Notes: a model not told the origin generated them from the sequence alone. Positions 37,083 through 47,551 are shown, numbered from the stretch's first letter. The stretch is 64,000 nt of DNA from Hyphomonadaceae bacterium (GCA_019753175.1 JAIELK010000002.1:1-64000), one strand, 5' to 3'. Numbers and translations: made by a program.

Positions 37083-38088
37083 GGCCAGACTCTGCCCGAT
37101 CGTAGGCGTCGACGATGTGCGCCACCAGCCGGTGTCGCACCACGTCTTGCGCCGCGAAGCGAATGATCTCCACGCCGGAGAGCCGCTCGAGAATCGTCAT
37201 CGCGTGGGCAAGTCCAGATTGGTCCGGGCGCACCAGGTCGATCTGCGTGGGATCTCCTGTCACCACCATGCGCGAGCCCTCGCCCAGGCGCGTCAGCACC
37301 ATCTTCATTTGCAGGATCGTGGCGTTCTGCGATTCGTCGACGATGACGAACGCGTTGGACAGCGTGCGGCCGCGCATAAACGCAAGCGGCGCGACTTCGA
37401 TTTGGCGACGTTCGCGGCGCGCCTTCAGATCGTTTTCGCTCATCTGGCTGCGGAACGCATCCCAGATCGGCTGAAGATAGGGATCGACTTTTTCGGCGAG
37501 ATCGCCCGGAAGGTAGCCGAGCTTTTCGCCCGCTTCGACCGCCGGTCGCGTCACCACAATGCGATCCACGCGCTCCTGCTTCAGCGCCTCGACCGCGGCG
37601 GCGACGGCCAGGAAGGTCTTTCCGGTGCCTGCCGGTCCGACGCCGAAGATGAGATCGATAGTCTCGTCGCGCAGCGCTTCGACGTAATGAACCTGTCTTG
37701 GCGTACGCAGCGTGAGCCCGCCAAGCTGAGGCAGCGTCATCGGCCCCGATTTCTCGGTCGGCCCCTCCGAGAACGAGATCGCCGCCAGCACTTCGCCCTC
37801 GCGGACCTTGCCTTTGCGGCGGGCAAGATCGGCCAGCGCGTCGACGATCCTCTGCACGCGTTCAATGTCGGCGGCGCCGCTCGCGTCTGCGCGGACCGTG
37901 AGCTGATCGCCCTGTGCATCGAGCGTAACGCGATAGGCGGGCGCGCCGCGCGGCCCGTGCGGGTCGCGGAATGCTTCCTGAATGTGTGCGATGTGGCGAT
38001 GCAAAGGTCCAAACACCGCTTGCGCCACACCAGCCTCTGGCAGCGTGATAATGCGTATGAGGCCGCCGTCTTGGCGTTGCGTGGTCAC
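37075..38088 (-). CDS. phoH: PhoH-family ATPase
   Basis: PhoH/YbeZ is an ATPase thought to work with YbeY in RNA processing. The 337-residue protein has an N-terminal KH-like region (about 20-90), Walker A GPAGTGKT at 151-158, [14 protein letters not shown]-like central segment ([19 protein letters not shown]), the [10 protein letters not shown] Walker B, and GDPTQIDLV. The product overlaps ybeY by seven bases and its start overlaps the miaB stop. Confidence 0.95.
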   Translation of the reverse strand: MTTQRQDGGLIRIITLPEAGVAQAVFGPLHRHIAHIQEAFRDPHGPRGAPAYRVTLDAQGDQLTVRADASGAADIERVQRIVDALADLARRKGKVREGEVLAAISFSEGPTEKSGPMTLPQLGGLTLRTPRQVHYVEALRDETIDLIFGVGPAGTGKTFLAVAAAVEALKQERVDRIVVTRPAVEAGEKLGYLPGDLAEKVDPYLQPIWDAFRSQMSENDLKARRERRQIEVAPLAFMRGRTLSNAFVIVDESQNATILQMKMVLTRLGEGSRMVVTGDPTQIDLVRPDQSGLAHAMTILERLSGVEIIRFAAQDVVRHRLVAHIVDAYDRAESGRV

Positions 38089-39437
38089 GCTACCTCCAGC
38101 GTCGACTGCGCGGCCTCGCCAGTCAGCGAATTCTGCGATGCCGAGACAATGCGCACCGCGACAATGTCTCCATCGACCGCCGACGAATGCTCGAAATGCA
38201 CGGCCTGCAGATAGGGAGAGCGGCCATGCTTCTGGCCTGCCCTCCGGCCATTGCCGGTCACAAGGATCGGCAAGATCCGGCCAAGCTGTGCTTGGTTGAA
38301 CGCGCGCTGTTGTTCGGAAAGCAGCGCCTGCAGGCGGGCCAGTCGCTCCGCCTTCACTCCCTCCGCCACCTCTCCATGCATCACCGCCGCCGGCGTACCA
38401 AGCCTCGGCGAATACTTGAAGGAGAACGCGGAGGCGAAGCCAACGTCGCGAACCAGCAGCATGGTGGCTTCGAAGTCCGGTTCGGTCTCGCCCGGGAACC
38501 CAACGATGAAATCGGTAGAGAGCGCTATGTCGGGCCGCACGCGGCGCAGGCGCGCGACGATGTCGCGGTAGTACGCGCCATCATGCCTGCGGTTCATGGC
38601 CTTCAAGATCCGATCCGACCCCGACTGCACCGGCAGATGCAGATACGGCATCAGCTTGGGCTCTTCCCCGTGCAGCGCAATCAGCGCGTCGGTCATCTCG
38701 CTCGGGTGCGATGTCGTGTAACGCAGGCGTTCCACGCCTTCGATGCGCGCCAGCCGCGAGAGCAGGTCAGCGAGGCCGTCGCCGCCTTGGCCATGGTAGG
38801 CGTTCACATTCTGGCCAAGCAAAGTGATCTCGCGCACGCCGCGATCCGCCAACACGCGCGCTTCGGCGACAACGTCCGCGACGGGGCGCGAATACTCGGC
38901 GCCGCGCGTGTACGGAACAACGCAGAACGTGCAGAACTTGTCGCACCCTTCTTGAATGGAAAGAAACGCAGTGACTCCGTCAGGTGCGCGCGCCGGGAGC
39001 GCATCGAACTTCTCTTGCGCGGTGAAGTCCGCCGCAAGACGCTCCCCGGTTTTCCGCGCCGCTCGCGCGATCAACTCCGGCAGCTTGTGATAGGCCTGCG
39101 GCCCCACGACTAAATCCACAGCCGGCGCCCGCGCGATGATCTCTTCGCCTTCGGCCTGCGCAACGCAGCCCGCTATCGCGATGGTCGTGCTCTTTCCTTC
39201 AGCGGCGCGGCGCTCCTTGTGCACGCGCAGCCGGCCAATCTCGGAATAGACCTTCTCTGTCGCCTTCTCGCGGATGTGGCAGGTGTTGAGGATCACCAAG
39301 TCCGCGTCGTCAGGCCGTTCGGTCAAGGCATACCCTAAGGGCGTAAGCACATCGCGCATACGCTCGCTGTCGTACACGTTCATCTGGCAGCCGTAGGTTT
39401 CGATGAACAGACGTTTCGGTTCTTGCGCGGCGGCCAT
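38085..39437 (-). CDS. miaB: tRNA-2-methylthio-N6-dimethylallyladenosine synthase
   Basis: MiaB adds the methylthio group to i6A37 of tRNAs using two [4Fe-4S] clusters. The 450-residue protein has the auxiliary cluster cysteines Cys17, Cys53 and Cys91, the radical-SAM motif Cys165-X3-Cys169-X2-Cys172 ([10 protein letters not shown]), the UPF0004 domain at the N-terminus ([12 protein letters not shown]), and a C-terminal TRAM domain. The start ATG overlaps the fur stop by one base; miaB-phoH is a classic alphaproteobacterial pair. Confidence 0.96.
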   Translation of the reverse strand: MAAAQEPKRLFIETYGCQMNVYDSERMRDVLTPLGYALTERPDDADLVILNTCHIREKATEKVYSEIGRLRVHKERRAAEGKSTTIAIAGCVAQAEGEEIIARAPAVDLVVGPQAYHKLPELIARAARKTGERLAADFTAQEKFDALPARAPDGVTAFLSIQEGCDKFCTFCVVPYTRGAEYSRPVADVVAEARVLADRGVREITLLGQNVNAYHGQGGDGLADLLSRLARIEGVERLRYTTSHPSEMTDALIALHGEEPKLMPYLHLPVQSGSDRILKAMNRRHDGAYYRDIVARLRRVRPDIALSTDFIVGFPGETEPDFEATMLLVRDVGFASAFSFKYSPRLGTPAAVMHGEVAEGVKAERLARLQALLSEQQRAFNQAQLGRILPILVTGNGRRAGQKHGRSPYLQAVHFEHSSAVDGDIVAVRIVSASQNSLTGEAAQSTLEVA

Positions 39438-39865
39438 CAGCGCTTGCTCGCCTTGGTTCGCTCGTCGAGAGGCACTCCATACAACTCCAACCGGTGATCC
39501 ACGAGCTTGTAGCCGAGGCGGCGAGCGATTTCATGTTGGAGACGCTCAATCTCCGGATCGACGAACTCGATGACCTGACCCGACTTCATGTCAATCAGAT
39601 GGTCGTGATGTGTGTCGGGCCGCTCTTCGTAGCGCGAGCGCCCGTCCCGGAAGTCGTGCCGTTCGAGAATGCCGGCCTCTTCGAACAGCCGAACGGTGCG
39701 GTACACCGTGGCGATGGAAATTCCGGGGTCGACCGCCACGGCTCTGCGATGCAGCTCCTCAACATCGGGATGGTCCTGGCTGGCTGACACCACGCGCGCG
39801 ATCACGCGGCGCTGCTCAGTCATGCGCATGCCCTTCTCGACGCAGAGTTTCTCGATCCGATCCAT
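39437..39865 (-). CDS. fur: Ferric uptake regulator Fur
   Basis: Fur is an iron- and metal-responsive repressor. The winged-helix region has [20 protein letters not shown] and [20 protein letters not shown], and the dimer domain [17 protein letters not shown] with the metal-binding histidines. The start is chosen at ATG 39865 ([12 protein letters not shown]), where fur homologues usually begin, giving 142 residues. An in-frame GTG at 39928 overlaps the rimI stop (GTGA) and an ATG at 39889 is also possible. AGGAGG precedes 39865 but only two bases away, so the real start is uncertain. Confidence 0.92.
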   Translation of the reverse strand: MDRIEKLCVEKGMRMTEQRRVIARVVSASQDHPDVEELHRRAVAVDPGISIATVYRTVRLFEEAGILERHDFRDGRSRYEERPDTHHDHLIDMKSGQVIEFVDPEIERLQHEIARRLGYKLVDHRLELYGVPLDERTKASKR

Positions 39866-39924
39866 GGCCTCCTCGGGCGGCGGAGACATAACCTTGGGCG
39901 CCGCCCGCGTCCACCGCTGACCCG

Positions 39925-40374
39925 TCACGCTGAGCTTGGGTCCAAGTCGAGGCGCAAGACAAGCGCGTCAACCGGTCCACTTTCGGTGGCGTAATAGCGC
40001 GGACGAGAGCTGATTTCCCGGTAACCAAGTGCGCGGTAGAGGGCGCGGGCGGCCGCGTTGGTTTCGGCCACATCAAGGTGAATCGCGACAGCCCCGCGCG
40101 CGACAGCAACCGCAGCAACCGCGGAAAGCAGTGCTTTGGCGACCCCCTTGCGTCGAGCTTCCGGCAAGACCGCGACCGTCAGGATTTCGGCGTCGCCAGC
40201 CGCTGCCCACGCCATGGCAAAACCAATGACGCTCGCTTCACGCGCAGCAACGGCGATGCTGGCGGGATTGTCCAACATGCGCGCGATCTCTTCCGGGGGC
40301 CACGCTTTGTCGAAGCAGGCCGCATGCACACGAGTGAGTTCGCCAACGGCGCTCGCATCCACGACCTCGATCAC
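39925..40374 (-). CDS. rimI: Ribosomal protein S18-alanine N-acetyltransferase RimI
   Basis: A 149-residue GNAT protein of the RimI type, which acetylates the N-terminal Ala of ribosomal protein S18. It has AEILTVAVLPEARRKGVAKA (motif A), NAAARALYRALGYREISSRP and ends with a variable tail. The GTG at 40374 overlaps the tsaB stop (GTGA) and starts at the conserved VIEVV; the longer frame to 40704 is the shadow of tsaB and is rejected. tsaB-rimI is a conserved pair. Confidence 0.9.
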   Translation of the reverse strand: MIEVVDASAVGELTRVHAACFDKAWPPEEIARMLDNPASIAVAAREASVIGFAMAWAAAGDAEILTVAVLPEARRKGVAKALLSAVAAVAVARGAVAIHLDVAETNAAARALYRALGYREISSRPRYYATESGPVDALVLRLDLDPSSA

Positions 40375-40982
40375 GCGGCGTCCGCGGGCAGTGTGACATG
40401 CGGCGCCCGCAGATAGGTGGGGTTCGGCGGGTAGAGGGCCGGGTCTACGCCCGCCGCTCGCCGGGCCAGCGCCACGATATCCGCACCAACGCCCGGGCCC
40501 GTCCAGGCCACCGCGCGCGCTCCAACCTGCGCGGCGACAAGCGCTTCTCGTTCGTCGGCGAGGCACGCACGCGGCGCGATCAGCGCTGCCCCGTCCTCGT
40601 AGAGCGCCACGTAGGACGCGCCGGGTGCGGCGATCGCTGCTGCGCGAAGGCCCCGCTCGCCGGCGCGCAGCGCCAGCACCTCCAATGTCGAGACGCCGAT
40701 GCATGGTTTGTTCAGCGCCATCGCCAGCGCGCGCGCAAATGACAGGCCAACGCGCACGCCCGTAAACGAACCGGGTCCGGTCGTAACCGTAACGCGATCA
40801 AGCTCGGAAAAACGCACACCGGCCGTGGCCAGCACGTCCTTTACCATCGGCGCCAAGCGTTCCGCCTGGCCTCGCTGCATGGTTTCCGTCGCCGATGCGA
40901 GCACCTCGTCGCCGCGCGCCAATGCGACCGAACAGGAATCAAGGCTCGTATCTATGGCGAGAACGAGCGGAGCTCCGCTCAC
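40371..40982 (-). CDS. tsaB: tRNA threonylcarbamoyladenosine biosynthesis protein TsaB
   Basis: TsaB is the regulatory partner of TsaD in making t6A37 in tRNAs. The 203-residue protein starts LVLAIDTSLDSCSVALARGD, then LAPMVKDVLATAGV and the family motif VTTGPGSFTGVRVGLSFARAL at about 67-86. The fold is a shortened HSP70-like ATPase. Overlaps: its stop with the rimI GTG and its start with the NifU-like stop. Confidence 0.94.
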   Translation of the reverse strand: MSGAPLVLAIDTSLDSCSVALARGDEVLASATETMQRGQAERLAPMVKDVLATAGVRFSELDRVTVTTGPGSFTGVRVGLSFARALAMALNKPCIGVSTLEVLALRAGERGLRAAAIAAPGASYVALYEDGAALIAPRACLADEREALVAAQVGARAVAWTGPGVGADIVALARRAAGVDPALYPPNPTYLRAPHVTLPADAA

Positions 40983-41551
40983 GCCACCTGCTCCACCGCC
41001 GTCACTTCAGGCACGTAGTGGCGCAGCATGTTCTCGATACCCTGCTTCAAGGTCAGCGCCGACGACGGGCAGCCAGCGCACGAACCGCGCATGGTAAGAC
41101 GCACGACGCCACTGTCATGATCCCACGAATGAAACGTGATGTCGCCGCCGTCGCGCGCCACCGCCGGACGCACCCGCGCCTCAATGATGGCCTTGATCTC
41201 CTTCACGATGCCCGCTGCCTCACCTTCGTAGACGATCTCGTCCTCTGCCTCTTCGGCCGCATCGCCTTCGCGCAAGATCGGACGGCCCGAAGTGAAGTGA
41301 TCCATGATCGCAGCAAGCAGATGCGGCTTGAGATGCGGCCACTCGATTGCGTCGTTTCGCGTAACCGAGATGAAGTCGCCGCCGAGATAAACGCGCTCGA
41401 CGCCGTCGACGAGGAACAGCGCATGGGCGAGCGGCGACGCAAGCGCCGCGTCCGGGTCGGAGAACTCGCGACTCCCCGCGCCGAGGACGTCACGCCCCGG
41501 CAGGAACTTCAGGGTGCGCGGGTTGGGCGTCGATTCCGTCTGGATGAACAT
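40979..41551 (-). CDS. NifU-like iron-sulfur scaffold protein
   Basis: A 190-residue protein with an N-terminal NFU_N domain (MFIQTESTPNPRTLKFLPGR) and a C-terminal NifU domain carrying the cluster-binding Cys158/Cys161 (RGSCAGCPSSALTLKQGIE). Such proteins deliver Fe-S clusters to targets. The start is at 41551 where homologues begin; an ATG six bases upstream overlaps the UspA stop (TGATG) and may be the real one. It fits well beside miaB and tsaB, whose tRNA modifications depend on Fe-S enzymes or the same tRNAs, but that is only suggestive. Confidence 0.92.
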   Translation of the reverse strand: MFIQTESTPNPRTLKFLPGRDVLGAGSREFSDPDAALASPLAHALFLVDGVERVYLGGDFISVTRNDAIEWPHLKPHLLAAIMDHFTSGRPILREGDAAEEAEDEIVYEGEAAGIVKEIKAIIEARVRPAVARDGGDITFHSWDHDSGVVRLTMRGSCAGCPSSALTLKQGIENMLRHYVPEVTAVEQVA

Positions 41552-41556
41552 GGTCA

Positions 41557-42072
41557 TCAGGTGGTCGCTGGCGACCTGCCGGTCAAGCCAGCGGAAAGCG
41601 CCAGCCGCCTGATCTCGTCGCGCGTCAGTGCGCCGGGGACGACCAGCACTGGCACCGGCCGTTGGCCCAGTCCCGTGGCGCGCCCGAGCTGTCGCACCAG
41701 CGGACCAGGCCCCGCCGGACCAGCAGCCGCGGCCAGCACCACGAGCTTTATCGACTCGTCTTCCTGCAGCAGCTTGCGTAGTTCCGGCTTCAAATCCCCT
41801 TCCCGTAGAACGGTCTCTGCAGTGATGCCGCACTCGGCCCACGCCTCAGCCGCGAAGCGTTGCGTCAAGGACTCGGCCGCGTCGCGGGCCTCGCGTCGCA
41901 TCTCCTCGGTGATCGAAGCCCAGGGTGCGGGGTCCGACGGCTCGATTACGCGCAGCATCACCAGCCGCCATCCCGTCGTTCGGCAAAGCAGGCCGGCATA
42001 GATGAGCGCGTCCGGGAACTCCTCGCTCTCGTCGGCGATAACAAGGCAGGCGAAGGTGTTCTGGTCAGCCAT
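41557..42072 (-). CDS. Universal stress protein, UspA family
   Basis: A 171-residue protein with the UspA alpha/beta fold: FACLVIADESEEFPDALIYA at the start, LVMLRVIEP after, KLVVLAAAAGPAGPGPLV, and a C-terminal PVPVLVVPGALT. The usual ATP-binding GxxG...GS pattern is weak (AAGPAGPGPLV), so ATP binding is uncertain. It precedes the NifU-like gene with overlapping stop and start. Confidence 0.82.
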   Translation of the reverse strand: MADQNTFACLVIADESEEFPDALIYAGLLCRTTGWRLVMLRVIEPSDPAPWASITEEMRREARDAAESLTQRFAAEAWAECGITAETVLREGDLKPELRKLLQEDESIKLVVLAAAAGPAGPGPLVRQLGRATGLGQRPVPVLVVPGALTRDEIRRLALSAGLTGRSPATT

Positions 42073-42105
42073 CGGCGGCGATGGTCGCGCAAATGCACCG
42101 GCGCA

Positions 42106-43140
42106 TCAAGCGCGCCAGAACCCCACCTTCTCCCGCACCTCCGCCATGATCGGCGCGGCTATTGCGCGCGCGCGTTCGGCGCCGTTGCGCAGGATCGCAT
42201 CCAGCGCGCCCGGATCGGCGTTGAGGCGGCGCATTTCAGCGGCGATGGAGGAGAGTTTCGCCGCAAGCAGATCGGCAAGCGCCGGCTTGAACACGCCGAA
42301 GCCCTTGCCGCCGAATTCGCGCAACACATCGTCGACGCTGCGCTCGCTCATCGCTGCGTAAATGCCGACGAGGTTTTCCACTTCCGCCCTGCCCTTCAGC
42401 CCCTCCGCAGTTTCCGGCAGCGGCAGCGGGTCGGTGGTGGCTTTTTTGATCTTGGACTGAATCGCATCGGCGTCATCGGTGAGGTTGATGCGGGTCATGT
42501 CGGAGGGATCGGATTTCGACATTTTCTTGGTTCCCTCGCGCAAGCTCATGATGCGCGCGCCTGGACCCTGGATCAGAGGCTCCGGCAGCGGGAAGAAGCC
42601 GGGGGCTTCGTAATCGTTGTTGAATTTCTGGGCGATGTCGCGCGAAAGTTCGAGGTGCTGCTTCTGGTCCTCGCCGACCGGCACGTGCGTCGCTTTGTAC
42701 AACAAAATGTCCGCCGCCTGCAGCACCGGATAATCGAACAGGCCCACGGACATGCGCTCGGCATGCTTGCCGGCCTTGTCCTTGAACTGGGTCATGCGTT
42801 CGAGCCAGCCCATGCGGGCGATGCAATTGAAGATCCAGGCCAGCTCCGCATGCTCGCGCACCGCCGATTGGATGAAAATGATCGAGCGCTTGGGATCGAC
42901 GCCGGCGGCGAGATAAGCGGCCGCGACTTCGCGCGACTTCGCCGCCAGCTCTTTCGGGTCCGGCCCCGCTGTGATCGCGTGCAGATCGACGACGCAATAG
43001 AGGCACTCGTAGCGCGCCTGCAGCGCCACGAATTTCTGCAGCGCGCCGAGATAGTTCCCGAGGTGCAGGCCGTTGGTCGGCTGCATGCCGGAGAATACGC
43101 GAGGCGGGCCGGCGTAAGCGGGCGGTGGAGCGTCGGTCAT
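42106..43140 (-). CDS. trpS: Tryptophan-tRNA ligase
   Basis: A class I aminoacyl-tRNA synthetase of 344 residues. The HIGH equivalent is [16 protein letters not shown] at about 22-37, the KMSKS loop is [13 protein letters not shown], and the C-terminal anticodon-binding region has [16 protein letters not shown]. It is complete. It lies downstream of murJ with a 12-base gap and upstream of the universal stress gene. Confidence 0.97.
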   Translation of the reverse strand: MTDAPPPAYAGPPRVFSGMQPTNGLHLGNYLGALQKFVALQARYECLYCVVDLHAITAGPDPKELAAKSREVAAAYLAAGVDPKRSIIFIQSAVREHAELAWIFNCIARMGWLERMTQFKDKAGKHAERMSVGLFDYPVLQAADILLYKATHVPVGEDQKQHLELSRDIAQKFNNDYEAPGFFPLPEPLIQGPGARIMSLREGTKKMSKSDPSDMTRINLTDDADAIQSKIKKATTDPLPLPETAEGLKGRAEVENLVGIYAAMSERSVDDVLREFGGKGFGVFKPALADLLAAKLSSIAAEMRRLNADPGALDAILRNGAERARAIAAPIMAEVREKVGFWRA

Positions 43141-43152
43141 GGCCGCTGCCTA

Positions 43153-44757
43153 TCAGGGCGCCGCGTCCGGCGGCAAGGCGCTTCCACTCGGCGCTGCGCC
43201 AGGTTCGCGACGGAAAGCGGCGCGCACCTCCGAAATCGTCACCGAGCCGGTGAGGAACAGGGCTACGAAGTAGGAAATGCCACCGCCGAAAATGAGGATC
43301 GCGATCAATACTTCCTTCCCGCCAACCATCGACTCCAGCGCCGCGCGGTTGGCTTGCGCCAGAAACAGCCCCGCTCCCAGCGCAGCCGAGACCAGTGCAA
43401 TTCGCATCAGGCGTCCATTGGCGCGTGTCGAAGGCGCGTAGGCGCGACGCTTGGCGAGCGAAGCAATCATGAGCAACACGTTGAGCCAAGCGGCCGCGCT
43501 GGTCGCAATCGCGAGGCCAGGAAATCCAGGTTCACCCAGGGCGCGCAGCGCGAAGAACAGCGCCGCACCCAGTGCTATGTTGAGCGCCATCGAGATCAGC
43601 GCAAAGTGCATCGGCGCTCTTGTGTCCTCGCGCGCGAAGAAGGCCGGCGCGTAGATCTTTGCCAACACAAAGGCCGGCACACCCCAACCATAATGGAACA
43701 GCGCCAGCGCGCCGGCCTCAGCATCCGACGAGGTGAAGGCGCCGCGCGCAAAAAGCCCGTCGAGCAGCAGCACCGGCATCGCCATCATAGCGGCGGCCGA
43801 GGGCAGCGTGAACGCCATCGACAGATTGACGGCTTCGTCAAGCGCGCCGCGGGCGCCGGCTTGGTCACCCGCCTGCACCAAGGTCGACAAGCGCGGCAAC
43901 ATCGCCACACCGACAGCGATGCCGATCAGGCCAAGCGGCATTTGGTAGAGTCGATCCGCATAATTCAGCAGCGCGATCGCTCCCTCTTCAAGCGATGCCA
44001 GGATCTGGCTGATCATGACATTGATTTGCAGCGCGCCGCCGGCCACCGCTGCAGGCGCCGCAAGCGTCAGCAAGCGCTTCACGTTCGGCGTCAAAGCTGG
44101 GGCGGCTGGACGCGTGCGAGTGCCGGAGCGGCGCGCGCCCCATGCCACCCAAGCAGCCTGCAACACTCCCGACGCCGTGACCGCGGTTGCTGCGGCGTAG
44201 GATGCCTGCACCGGGTCATCGCGAAAGAACCATACGCCTACGAGCAGGCACACATTGAGTAGCGAGGGCGCCGCCGCCGCCGCGAAGAACCGCCCGCGCG
44301 CATTCAAGGCGCCGGCAAACAGCGTCGCCGCGCTGATCGCAACGAGATACGGCATGGTGATTTGTGTCAGCAACGTCGCGAGCTGAAAAATCTCTGGATT
44401 GTTCGCGTAGCCTGCGAACAAAATCAGATTGATCCACGGCATGCACAGCACCGCGATCCCGGTAACGACCGCCGTCGCCAACAACAGCACCGCCAGCGCT
44501 TCGCTGGCGAGCCGGTCTGCGGCCTCCTCACCCTGCTCCGCCAGCGTCTTGGAGTAGACCGGAACGAACGCTTGGCTGAACGCGCCCTCGGCAAACAAGC
44601 GGCGGAACAGATTTGGGAAGCGCAATGCGGCGTAAAACGCATCAGCCACCGGCCCCGCGCCCAATGCCGCCGCCAGCAGCAGATCGCGAAGAAAACCAAG
44701 CACGCGCGAGACAAGGGTCAGGCCGCCGATGACGGCGGTGTTGCGGGCCAGACTCAT
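43153..44757 (-). CDS. murJ: Lipid II flippase MurJ
   Basis: MurJ flips the peptidoglycan precursor lipid II across the inner membrane. The 534-residue protein has about 14 membrane helices and the family landmarks SRVLGFLRDLLLAAALGAGP at 18-37, FRRLFAEGAFSQAFVPVYSK and LPRLSTLVQAGD. Usual length and a full set of helices indicate a functional copy. glnD lies upstream and trpS downstream, an order shared with many alphaproteobacteria. Confidence 0.95.
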   Translation of the reverse strand: MSLARNTAVIGGLTLVSRVLGFLRDLLLAAALGAGPVADAFYAALRFPNLFRRLFAEGAFSQAFVPVYSKTLAEQGEEAADRLASEALAVLLLATAVVTGIAVLCMPWINLILFAGYANNPEIFQLATLLTQITMPYLVAISAATLFAGALNARGRFFAAAAAPSLLNVCLLVGVWFFRDDPVQASYAAATAVTASGVLQAAWVAWGARRSGTRTRPAAPALTPNVKRLLTLAAPAAVAGGALQINVMISQILASLEEGAIALLNYADRLYQMPLGLIGIAVGVAMLPRLSTLVQAGDQAGARGALDEAVNLSMAFTLPSAAAMMAMPVLLLDGLFARGAFTSSDAEAGALALFHYGWGVPAFVLAKIYAPAFFAREDTRAPMHFALISMALNIALGAALFFALRALGEPGFPGLAIATSAAAWLNVLLMIASLAKRRAYAPSTRANGRLMRIALVSAALGAGLFLAQANRAALESMVGGKEVLIAILIFGGGISYFVALFLTGSVTISEVRAAFRREPGAAPSGSALPPDAAP

Positions 44758-44796
44758 AAACTCCCCTCGTCGCGTGACGCGCTGTCTAACCCGCCC

Positions 44797-47490
44797 TCAG
44801 CGCGCCGTCGAGGCGCGCCCGACAGCAAGCGCCTTGTTGGATGAAGTCGCGGGCGCGGCCGGCTCTCCAGCCCGCAATGCCGCTTCGAGTCCCGCGGACA
44901 AGGCATCTATCTGATCGGGGTTGACCAGCTTTTTTCCCGCTTCGTCCTGCAAGTAAAAAACATCCGCTGCACGTTCGCCGTAGGTGTCTATGTGAGCGCT
45001 GACGATCGAGGCGCCGGCATCCGCGCACGCGCGCGCCAACGCCGCCAGCAAACCAGAGCGGTCCCGCCCGGACGCCTCCACCACCGTTGCAACCGCTGAA
45101 GCTTGGTTGTCGATCCGAACCCAGGGCTCGATGGCGAACGCGGCGGCGCGGCGCGAAGGCAGCTTGGGCTCGGGAAGCGGCGCATCCTCGATCGCTGCCT
45201 TGCGCACGCGGCTGATGAGCGCGCGCAAAGCGGCGGGATGCTCGGCGCCAAAGGCTTTGAGATCGGATGTCTGGATCGTGAAAACGTCAAAGGCGAAGTT
45301 GTCGGTCGTCGTGTACACCCGCGCACCAGCTATATCCGCGCCGCTCAGGGAGATCGCCGCCGCGAGGCTTGCAAACAGACCCCTCCGGTCGCGGGCATAG
45401 ACCAGCACTTCCGTTACGCCCTGCGCCTCGCGCACGCGCGCCGCCACATGCGGCACAGCTGCGTCCGCTTGTGCAGCCAGTACTTCCCGCGCGTGCCAAG
45501 CAAGCGCCTCCGCATCATTGCTTAGCCAATACGCGTCCTCGACAAGATCAAGCCACTCACTCAACGCTTCCGCGCCAAGATCATCGACCAAGCGCTGCTT
45601 TGCCAGTCTCGCCTGGTTGGAGAGCAGGTCGCGGACCGCACTCTCGTCGGACCGGCCGCCATGCAGTGCGGCCTCCGTCAGCCGATAAAGATCGCGCAGC
45701 AGCTGACCTTTCCAGGCGTTCCAAACGTTGGGGCCCACCGCGCGCATGTCCGCCACCGTCAAGATCAGCAACAAGCGCAACCGCTCGATCCCACCGACGA
45801 CGCGCGCGAATTCAGCAATGGTGTGGGGGTCGCTGAGGTCGCGTTTTTGCGCGACGTCGCTCATGACCAGGTGGTGACGCACCAGCCATGCCACGACCTC
45901 AACCTCCATCGTACCGAGGCCAAGTCTTCTGCAGGCGCGGCGCGCGGCCTTCTCGCCCTCGATTTGTTGATCACCCTCGCCCTTGCCCGTATCGTGCAGC
46001 AACATGGCGAGATAGAGTGCCCGACGGTTTTTGATCTTTGAGAAGAGCTCCGTCGCCAGCGGATGCTGGTCGCCGTAGCGGCCGCGCTCAATTTCCGACA
46101 GCGCTTCGATGGCCTTGAGCGTGTGTTCGTCCACCGTGAAGTGGTGGTACATATTGAACTGCATCTTCGCGACGATGCGTCCGAACTCCGGCAGGAAGGC
46201 GCCAAGCACGCCGGTGTCATTCATCCTGCGCAAGGTTGCGCCGGGCCGCCTGCCCGAGGCAACCGCCTTGAGAAACTCCTCTCTCGCCGCCGCGTCCAGA
46301 CGCCAGCTGCGCGGCATCCGGCTCGCGACCCGAGCGGCAGCGCCAAGCGCCTCCGGGTGGATGTCCAAGTCGTGCGCATCAGCGAGCACGAACAACCGCA
46401 TGAGATTTCGCGGCGTCTCAAGCACCGCCGGCGTCTCTACATCGAGTCGCCCGCTTTCGGTCAGAAACCCATCGGCGATCGCGCCCTCCGGCTCTCGACG
46501 ACACGGCTCGCTTCGGGCGATTCCCGCGGGCGCGTGCTTGGCATGATCCGCTTCGAGCTTCGCGCACAGGATGCGGGTCAGCATCCCAACTTCGCGTGCA
46601 ACCCGAAAGTACCGGGTCATGAAGCGCTCGACGCCGCTGTGTTCGCCTTTGGCCACGAATCCCATCGCCGCCGCGAGTTCGGGTTGCAAGTCGAAGGTCA
46701 GGCGCTCCTCAGCGCGGCCAGCGACAAAGTGCAGGCGGCAGCGCACCGTCCACAGAAATCTCAGGGCGCTGCGCAACGATGCGCGCTCTGCTTCGGTGAA
46801 CACACCGGCGCTGACATAGGCGCTTTCATCAAGTCCGTAGCGATGACGCGCCAGCCAGAACAGTGTGTGCAAATCGCGGAGGCCGCCCTTCCCTTCTTTG
46901 ATGTTCGGCTCGACCATGTAGCGGGAGGCGCCTGCGCGAGCGTGCCGTTGGTCGCGCTCAGACAATTTGGCTGCGATGAAGCCCGCCTGATCGCGCTCAA
47001 TCACCTCGCGGCGCAGACGCTCTAGCAAACTTCGCGCTAGGCGTTCGTCGCCGGCGACGACGCGCGCTTCGAGCAGCGATGTTCGGATCGTATAATCATC
47101 GCGCGCCAGCTTCAGGTTCTGTTCGACGGTTCGTGAGGCATGGCCGATCTTCGCGCCTGCGTCCCAGAGCCGATAGAGCATCGCCTCGACGAAGCGATCC
47201 GGGCCCACGGCATTGTCGTCTGTCAGGAACAGAAGATCGAGGTCGGAGAACGGCGCGAGTTCGCCACGGCCGTACCCGCCAACGGCGACCAACGCCACGC
47301 CTACGGCCGGCGTTTCCGTTGCGACCGCGGCAAACAAGGCTCCGAGCACGGCGTCGACGTCCCGGCTTAGTCGACGAGCGACGTCGTGGCCGCTGCGGCC
47401 CGCTTCGAGCCCCGCTTTGGCATCGCCACGGGCGCGCGCGAGGGCCGTTGCCACGTCTGGGTTACGATCGCCGAGCGCTGTGACCGTCAT
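44797..47490 (-). CDS. glnD: Bifunctional PII uridylyltransferase/uridylyl-removing enzyme GlnD
   Basis: GlnD senses glutamine and uridylylates or deuridylylates PII proteins. The roughly 897-residue protein has the nucleotidyltransferase motif GGYGRGELAPFSDLDLLFL near 70-88, a GlnD-type helical domain, an HD domain (HHFTVDEHTLKAIE, LLHDTGKGEGD) for uridylyl removal, and two C-terminal ACT domains (VLVYARDRRGLFASLAAA and EASGRDRSGLLAALARA) that bind glutamine. The ATG at 47490 is taken; a GTG nine bases upstream is also possible. Divergent from the small membrane protein at 47641. Confidence 0.96.
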   Translation of the reverse strand: MTVTALGDRNPDVATALARARGDAKAGLEAGRSGHDVARRLSRDVDAVLGALFAAVATETPAVGVALVAVGGYGRGELAPFSDLDLLFLTDDNAVGPDRFVEAMLYRLWDAGAKIGHASRTVEQNLKLARDDYTIRTSLLEARVVAGDERLARSLLERLRREVIERDQAGFIAAKLSERDQRHARAGASRYMVEPNIKEGKGGLRDLHTLFWLARHRYGLDESAYVSAGVFTEAERASLRSALRFLWTVRCRLHFVAGRAEERLTFDLQPELAAAMGFVAKGEHSGVERFMTRYFRVAREVGMLTRILCAKLEADHAKHAPAGIARSEPCRREPEGAIADGFLTESGRLDVETPAVLETPRNLMRLFVLADAHDLDIHPEALGAAARVASRMPRSWRLDAAAREEFLKAVASGRRPGATLRRMNDTGVLGAFLPEFGRIVAKMQFNMYHHFTVDEHTLKAIEALSEIERGRYGDQHPLATELFSKIKNRRALYLAMLLHDTGKGEGDQQIEGEKAARRACRRLGLGTMEVEVVAWLVRHHLVMSDVAQKRDLSDPHTIAEFARVVGGIERLRLLLILTVADMRAVGPNVWNAWKGQLLRDLYRLTEAALHGGRSDESAVRDLLSNQARLAKQRLVDDLGAEALSEWLDLVEDAYWLSNDAEALAWHAREVLAAQADAAVPHVAARVREAQGVTEVLVYARDRRGLFASLAAAISLSGADIAGARVYTTTDNFAFDVFTIQTSDLKAFGAEHPAALRALISRVRKAAIEDAPLPEPKLPSRRAAAFAIEPWVRIDNQASAVATVVEASGRDRSGLLAALARACADAGASIVSAHIDTYGERAADVFYLQDEAGKKLVNPDQIDALSAGLEAALRAGEPAAPATSSNKALAVGRASTAR

Positions 47491-47505
47491 GTCACCCACA
47501 TCTCG

Positions 47506-47551
47506 TCATTCCGGCTCCGCAAAGCTATCCACTTGCTGTTGCACGGAATGA
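47506..47551. promoter_or_regulatory. Inverted repeat in the glnD divergent region
   Basis: The 8-base arms TCATTCCG (47506-47513) and CGGAATGA (47544-47551) form an inverted repeat with a 30-base spacer in the 150-base gap between glnD and the plus-strand membrane gene. The position is suitable for an operator acting on one or both genes. No known regulator box was matched. Confidence 0.35.

Noticed and set aside
41860-44262. Plus-strand frame of 800 codons opposite trpS and murJ
   Set aside because: Arg/His/Gln-rich antisense shadow without domains; trpS and murJ are complete on the minus strand.
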